Below, one piece after another: positions 54,660-58,096 of a DNA stretch of 58,096 nt; position 1 is the stretch's first letter; every line of letters starts with the position of its first letter. The stretch spans positions 63,613 to 121,708 of the forward strand of contig DXWV01000100.1 in NCBI GenBank assembly GCA_019416685.1. The letters are read 5' to 3'. The position numbers were made by a program, and so were the translations under genes. The notes under the pieces were generated by a model. The model was not told where the DNA came from. It made no database searches and saw nothing but the letters and a program-made list of their open reading frames with translations. Source of the stretch: Bacteroides sp. (GTDB lineage Bacteria; Bacteroidota; Bacteroidia; Bacteroidales; Bacteroidaceae).

Positions 54660-54684
54660 TTTCAAATTAGAAGATTATACTTGT

Positions 54685-55368
54685 ATGGAAACGATGTTTA
54701 ACACTTTGTTGCAATTGCCTTTATTTCAAGGACTTTGCCACGAAGATTTCACAAATATACTGGAGAAGGTAAAATTGCATTTCACCAAGCATAAAGCCGG
54801 AGAAGTGATTGTAAAAAACGGTACTCCTTGCAATCAGTTGATTTTCCTACTGAAAGGAGAACTTTCTTTGCAAACCACCTCCAAAGATGATTTATTTACT
54901 TTTATCGAACACCTGGAAGCACCTTATGTGATTGAGCCTTATGCCTTGTTTGGTATGAACGTAAACTACGCTTCATCTTACATAGCTCATACGGAGTCAC
55001 ACACCATAAGCATCAGCAAAGCATTTGTTCTTTCCGGTCTGCTCAAATATGAGATATTCCGTCTCAACTACATGAATTTCATCAGTAACCGGGCTCAAAA
55101 TCTCTACGGCCGTTTGTGGGATGAAGCATATACGGATATAGAAGATAAGATTATTCATTTCATACTAGTCCATACGGAAAGGATGCAGGGAGAGAAAATC
55201 ATGAAAATAAAAATGGATGATTTTGCCCGCTGTGTAGATGATACACGATTAAATGTATCCAGAGTTCTAAATTCCTTGCAGGAACAGAAGTTATTGGAAC
55301 TGCATAGAAAAGAAATTATCATTCCGGATGCTGCATTATTGGCGGAATGGAATGAAAAAAGAAAATAA
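54685..55368 (+). CDS. Crp/Fnr family transcriptional regulator
   Basis: From the ATG at 54685 the protein is 227 aa, typical for the family. Residues 1-120 form a cyclic-nucleotide-binding-like barrel (FQGLCHEDFTNILEKVKLHF, KAGEVIVKNGTPCNQLIFLL). The C-terminal part holds a winged HTH (MDDFARCVDDTRLNVSRVLN). No Fnr-type N-terminal cysteine cluster is present, so it is not a typical oxygen-sensing Fnr. The ligand and targets are unknown. It is a monocistron ending at a strong terminator shared with guaA. Confidence 0.9.
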   Translation: METMFNTLLQLPLFQGLCHEDFTNILEKVKLHFTKHKAGEVIVKNGTPCNQLIFLLKGELSLQTTSKDDLFTFIEHLEAPYVIEPYALFGMNVNYASSYIAHTESHTISISKAFVLSGLLKYEIFRLNYMNFISNRAQNLYGRLWDEAYTDIEDKIIHFILVHTERMQGEKIMKIKMDDFARCVDDTRLNVSRVLNSLQEQKLLELHRKEIIIPDAALLAEWNEKRK

Positions 55369-55370
55369 CG

Positions 55371-55418
55371 GCTAAAAAAGTGGCCTCAACCTTTAAAAGT
55401 TGAGGCCACTTTTTTAGC
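55371..55418. terminator. bidirectional terminator between the crp-like gene and guaA
   Basis: A perfect 20-bp inverted repeat, GCTAAAAAAGTGGCCTCAAC and its complement, surrounds the 8-nt loop CTTTAAAA. T runs on both strands let it stop both convergent genes. Confidence 0.9.
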
Positions 55419-55436
55419 ACGGAGAAATTATTTTCA

Positions 55437-56960
55437 TCACTCCCATTCTATAGTTGCCGGTGGCTTGGAACTGATATCATAAGTTACACGATTCACACCC
55501 TTCACCTTATTAATTATATCATTAGAAACTTTTCCTAAGAACTCATAAGGCAAATGTGCCCAATCAGCCGTCATTGCATCGGTAGATGTCACAGCACGCA
55601 GCGCAACCGCTCTTTCATATGTACGTTCATCTCCCATTACACCTACAGACTGAACCGGAAGCAAGATAACACCTGCCTGCCATACCTGATCATACAATCC
55701 CCAATCTCTTAATCCTTGAATAAAGATATCGTCGGCATCCTGCAAGATAGATACTTTTTCCGGAGTTATATCACCTAAAATACGCACAGCTAATCCAGGT
55801 CCGGGAAATGGATGACGCGTAATCAAATGCTCAGGCATACCCAATTCGCGACCTACACGGCGAACTTCATCCTTAAACAAAAGACGAAGCGGTTCACAGA
55901 GCTTTAAGTGCATTTTTTCAGGCAATCCACCTACATTGTGATGACTCTTGATCACTGTACCCGTGATAGACAATGATTCGATACAGTCCGGATAGATTGT
56001 ACCCTGTGCCAGCCATTTCACATCTTTAATCTTATGTGCTTCTTCATCAAATACATCGATAAAACCTTTACCTATGATCTTCCGTTTGCCTTCCGGTTCA
56101 GTTACGCCCTCCAATTCTGCAAAGAACTTAGCACTGGCGTCCACACCAATCACATTGAGACCAAGGCATTCATAATCATGCATTACGTTTTTAAATTCAT
56201 TCTTACGAAGCATACCGTGGTCAACAAAGATACAAGTAAGGTTCTTACCGATAGCTCTATTCAATAATACGGCAGCTACTGACGAATCAACGCCACCACT
56301 TAAGCCAAGCACTACCTTATCATCACCCAACTGGGCTTTCAGTTCGGCTACTGTACTTTCAATAAACGAAGCCGGAGACCAATCTTGCTTACAACCACAA
56401 ACATCTACCACAAAGTTCTTCAGCATCTGTGTCCCATCTTCACTATGAAACACTTCCGGATGAAATTGTACGCCCCATACCTGTTCTCCTTCAATCTGAT
56501 AAGCAGCTATTTCTACTTTGTCAGTAGAAGCTATTTTCTTGAAATTGGAAGGAATAGCAGTAATGGTATCTCCATGGCTCATCCATACCTGAGTACCCTC
56601 TTTCACTCCTTTGAACAACACGTTGTCCTTGCAGAAAGAAGCCAGGTGGGCACGACCGTACTCACGCGTACCTGCCGGTTCTACTTTTCCGCCATTCGTA
56701 TAAGCCATAAACTGTGCACCATAGCAAATGCCCAAAATAGGATATTTACCCCTTATCTCGTTCAGGTCTACCTTGAATGCATTTTCGTCATATACTGAGA
56801 AAGGGCTTCCGGAAAGGATAACACCTTTTACACTTTCATCTCCTTTGGGGAACTTGTTATAAGGAACAATTTCACAATACGTATCCAGCTCGCGTACACG
56901 ACGGCCAATAAGCTGTGTAGTTTGCGATCCGAAATCAAGGATTATTATTTTTTCCTGCAT
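55437..56960 (-). CDS. guaA: GMP synthase (glutamine-hydrolysing)
   Basis: GuaA converts XMP to GMP using glutamine and ATP. The 507-aa protein has the class I amidotransferase domain with nucleophile Cys79 in GICYGAQFMA and His/Glu in VQFHPEVF, then the ATP pyrophosphatase P-loop GLSGGVDSSVAAVLL near 219, and the dimerisation domain ending SKPPATIEWE. Length and motifs are normal. It has its own promoter and ends at a shared terminator. Confidence 0.97.
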   Translation of the reverse strand: MQEKIIILDFGSQTTQLIGRRVRELDTYCEIVPYNKFPKGDESVKGVILSGSPFSVYDENAFKVDLNEIRGKYPILGICYGAQFMAYTNGGKVEPAGTREYGRAHLASFCKDNVLFKGVKEGTQVWMSHGDTITAIPSNFKKIASTDKVEIAAYQIEGEQVWGVQFHPEVFHSEDGTQMLKNFVVDVCGCKQDWSPASFIESTVAELKAQLGDDKVVLGLSGGVDSSVAAVLLNRAIGKNLTCIFVDHGMLRKNEFKNVMHDYECLGLNVIGVDASAKFFAELEGVTEPEGKRKIIGKGFIDVFDEEAHKIKDVKWLAQGTIYPDCIESLSITGTVIKSHHNVGGLPEKMHLKLCEPLRLLFKDEVRRVGRELGMPEHLITRHPFPGPGLAVRILGDITPEKVSILQDADDIFIQGLRDWGLYDQVWQAGVILLPVQSVGVMGDERTYERAVALRAVTSTDAMTADWAHLPYEFLGKVSNDIINKVKGVNRVTYDISSKPPATIEWE

Positions 56961-56991
56961 ATAAATGGTTGGATTTTGAATAAATGATCTG

Positions 56992-56999
56992 CAAAAGTA
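56992..56999 (-). promoter_or_regulatory. -7 box of guaA
   Basis: The minus strand reads TACTTTTG (TAnnTTTG) 31 bp before the guaA start, in the 75-bp gap after mscL. Confidence 0.5.
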
Positions 57000-57035
57000 T
57001 AAAAAACTATGTAACCTACTTGAACAATAGTCTAT

Positions 57036-57479
57036 TTATTTTCCTTTTTGCTCCTTCAGCAAGTCACGTATTTCAGTCAGTAACACCTCTTCTTTAGTAG
57101 GAGCCGGCGGTGCAGGAGGCGTTGCAGGAGCAGCAGCTTCTTTCTTTGCAGTCAGTTTAGTCAACAGACGTATAAATAAGAATATAGAAAAGGCAATAAT
57201 CAAGAAATCAAAAGTTGCCTGCAAAAAATTCCCATAATTCAACGTCACAGCAGCAATTTCTTTTCCATCTACCACCTCAGCAGGCTTCATTACCCACTTC
57301 AAATCCGTAAAATTCACTCCACCGACCAACAATCCGAGAGGAGGCATTATGACATCAGCCACCACTGATGACACAATCTTACCAAACGCTCCACCGATGA
57401 TAACACCGACGGCCATATCAATCACGTTTCCCTTCATGGCAAAAGCCTTAAAGTCCTGTAAAAAAGTACTCTTTCCCAT
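57036..57479 (-). CDS. mscL: large-conductance mechanosensitive channel
   Basis: The 147-aa inner-membrane protein begins with the MscL amphipathic N-helix and TM1 (FKAFAMKGNVIDMAVGVIIGGAFG). TM2 (FLIIAFSIFLFIRLL) and a C-terminal Ala/Pro-rich linker and charged helix follow. MscL forms a pentameric emergency pore that opens on hypo-osmotic shock. It is on the same strand as guaA, 75 bp apart with a separate guaA promoter. Confidence 0.95.
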   Translation of the reverse strand: MGKSTFLQDFKAFAMKGNVIDMAVGVIIGGAFGKIVSSVVADVIMPPLGLLVGGVNFTDLKWVMKPAEVVDGKEIAAVTLNYGNFLQATFDFLIIAFSIFLFIRLLTKLTAKKEAAAPATPPAPPAPTKEEVLLTEIRDLLKEQKGK

Positions 57480-57530
57480 CTTTTTTTATATTTAATATTA
57501 ATTTCGTGTGCGAATATAAAAACATTTTCT

Positions 57531-57538
57531 TACTTTTG
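57531..57538 (+). promoter_or_regulatory. -7 box of the GAPDH gene
   Basis: TACTTTTG (TAnnTTTG) lies 78 bp before the start at 57617, which implies an untranslated leader of about 70 nt. Confidence 0.55.
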
Positions 57539-57616
57539 CACCGCATTTAGAAAACAAATGCAAGTTCAGAAATATATTTGAACAAATATTATAAAACCCT
57601 TAAAAGTTTAAACAAA

Positions 57617-58096
57617 ATGATTAAAGTAGGTATTAACGGTTTCGGCCGTATCGGTCGTATGGTGTTCCGTGCTGCAGTTAAGAACTTTGGTAACGATATT
57701 CAAATCGTAGGTATCAATGACTTGTTGGATGCTGATTATTTGGCATACATGTTGAAGTATGATTCAGTACACGGTCGTTTTGATGGTACTGTAGCTGTAG
57801 AAAACGGTGCTTTGATTGTAAACGGTAACAAAATCCGTTTGACTGCAGAGATGGATCCTGCTAACTTGAAATGGAACGAAGTTGACGCTGACGTTGTTGT
57901 TGAATCAACAGGTTTCTTCCTGACTGACGAAACAGCTCGCAAACATATCCAAGCTGGTGCTAAGAAAGTAATCATGTCTGCTCCTTCTAAGGATGCTACT
58001 CCTATGTTCGTATATGGTGTTAACCACGATACTTACGCAGGTCAGGACATTATCTCTAACGCTTCTTGTACTACTAACTGCTTGGCTCCTATCGCT
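57617..58096 (+). CDS. gap: type I glyceraldehyde-3-phosphate dehydrogenase, N-terminal part (3' end outside window)
   Basis: The frame begins IKVGINGFGRIGRMVFRA, the Rossmann NAD-binding start of GAPDH, and continues to the catalytic SCTTNC motif at about residue 150, just before the window edge. GAPDH oxidises glyceraldehyde 3-phosphate to 1,3-bisphosphoglycerate in glycolysis. Codon use is strongly biased (GGT, GTA, AAC), as expected for a highly expressed gene. About 160 of the usual 335 residues are inside the window. Confidence 0.95.
   Translation, partial: MIKVGINGFGRIGRMVFRAAVKNFGNDIQIVGINDLLDADYLAYMLKYDSVHGRFDGTVAVENGALIVNGNKIRLTAEMDPANLKWNEVDADVVVESTGFFLTDETARKHIQAGAKKVIMSAPSKDATPMFVYGVNHDTYAGQDIISNASCTTNCLAPIA

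Noticed and set aside
54547..54684. N-terminal extension of the Crp/Fnr protein
   Set aside because: It is Lys/Asn/Phe-rich, overlaps the -7 box at 54652 and would give an unusually long family member. The ATG at 54685 fits length and promoter.

Overview
The window looks like a chromosomal segment of a gut Bacteroides, close to the B. thetaiotaomicron/ovatus type; the species cannot be fixed from sequence alone. The reasons are SusC/SusD pairs, a hybrid two-component regulator, promoters with the Bacteroides -7 box TAnnTTTG, weak Shine-Dalgarno sites and Bacteroidetes-only families (DUF4270, DUF3823, GxGYxYP, T9SS-like sorting tails). No tRNA, rRNA, CRISPR, insertion sequence or phage gene was seen.

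Layout. (1) 1-8,250, housekeeping: end of rpmA, serS, a fused NfnAB-type (SudBA) flavoprotein, panD-panC, a short GT5 'glycogen synthase' and a DUF4270 lipoprotein. (2) 8,250-12,900, a minus-strand glycogen cluster: debranching enzyme, GT4/5 glycosyltransferase and a GH57 protein that seems to have lost both catalytic residues. (3) 13,063-13,701, a rhomboid protease. (4) 13,710-53,583, a polysaccharide utilisation locus (PUL) of about 40 kb. All its genes lie on the minus strand except the regulator at its far end. In transcription order: GH43, GH92, a GxGYxYP-GLUG fusion, a GH92 remnant, GH92, a GLUG protein, SusC, SusD, DUF3823, GxGYxYP, a CBM6-like protein, DUF4965, GH51, GxGYxYP, CE12, CE8 and a hybrid two-component system (HTCS). 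The divergent gene at the other end encodes a membrane-spanning SARP-like regulator. (5) 53,900-58,096, housekeeping: marC, a Crp/Fnr regulator, guaA, mscL and the start of gap.

How the PUL may work. SusC/SusD import oligosaccharide. Pectin methylesterase (CE8) and acetylesterase (CE12) strip esters. GH51 and GH43 remove arabinose-type residues and the GH92 enzymes remove alpha-mannose-type residues. The three GxGYxYP proteins and DUF4965 have no function that I can assign.

Most notable. Three promoters in the SARP-side half share one operator architecture: TTAA-centred repeats at 11-12 bp spacing, starting exactly 12 bp from the -7 box, plus a distal pair 52, 52 and 42 bp further out. These fit binding by the adjacent SARP-like regulator. 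The same half looks like a tandem duplication with reciprocal decay: each copy keeps one of two GH92 genes and holds a deletion remnant of the other. Upstream of the HTCS lies an array of eight half-sites at exact 11-bp steps in alternating orientation.
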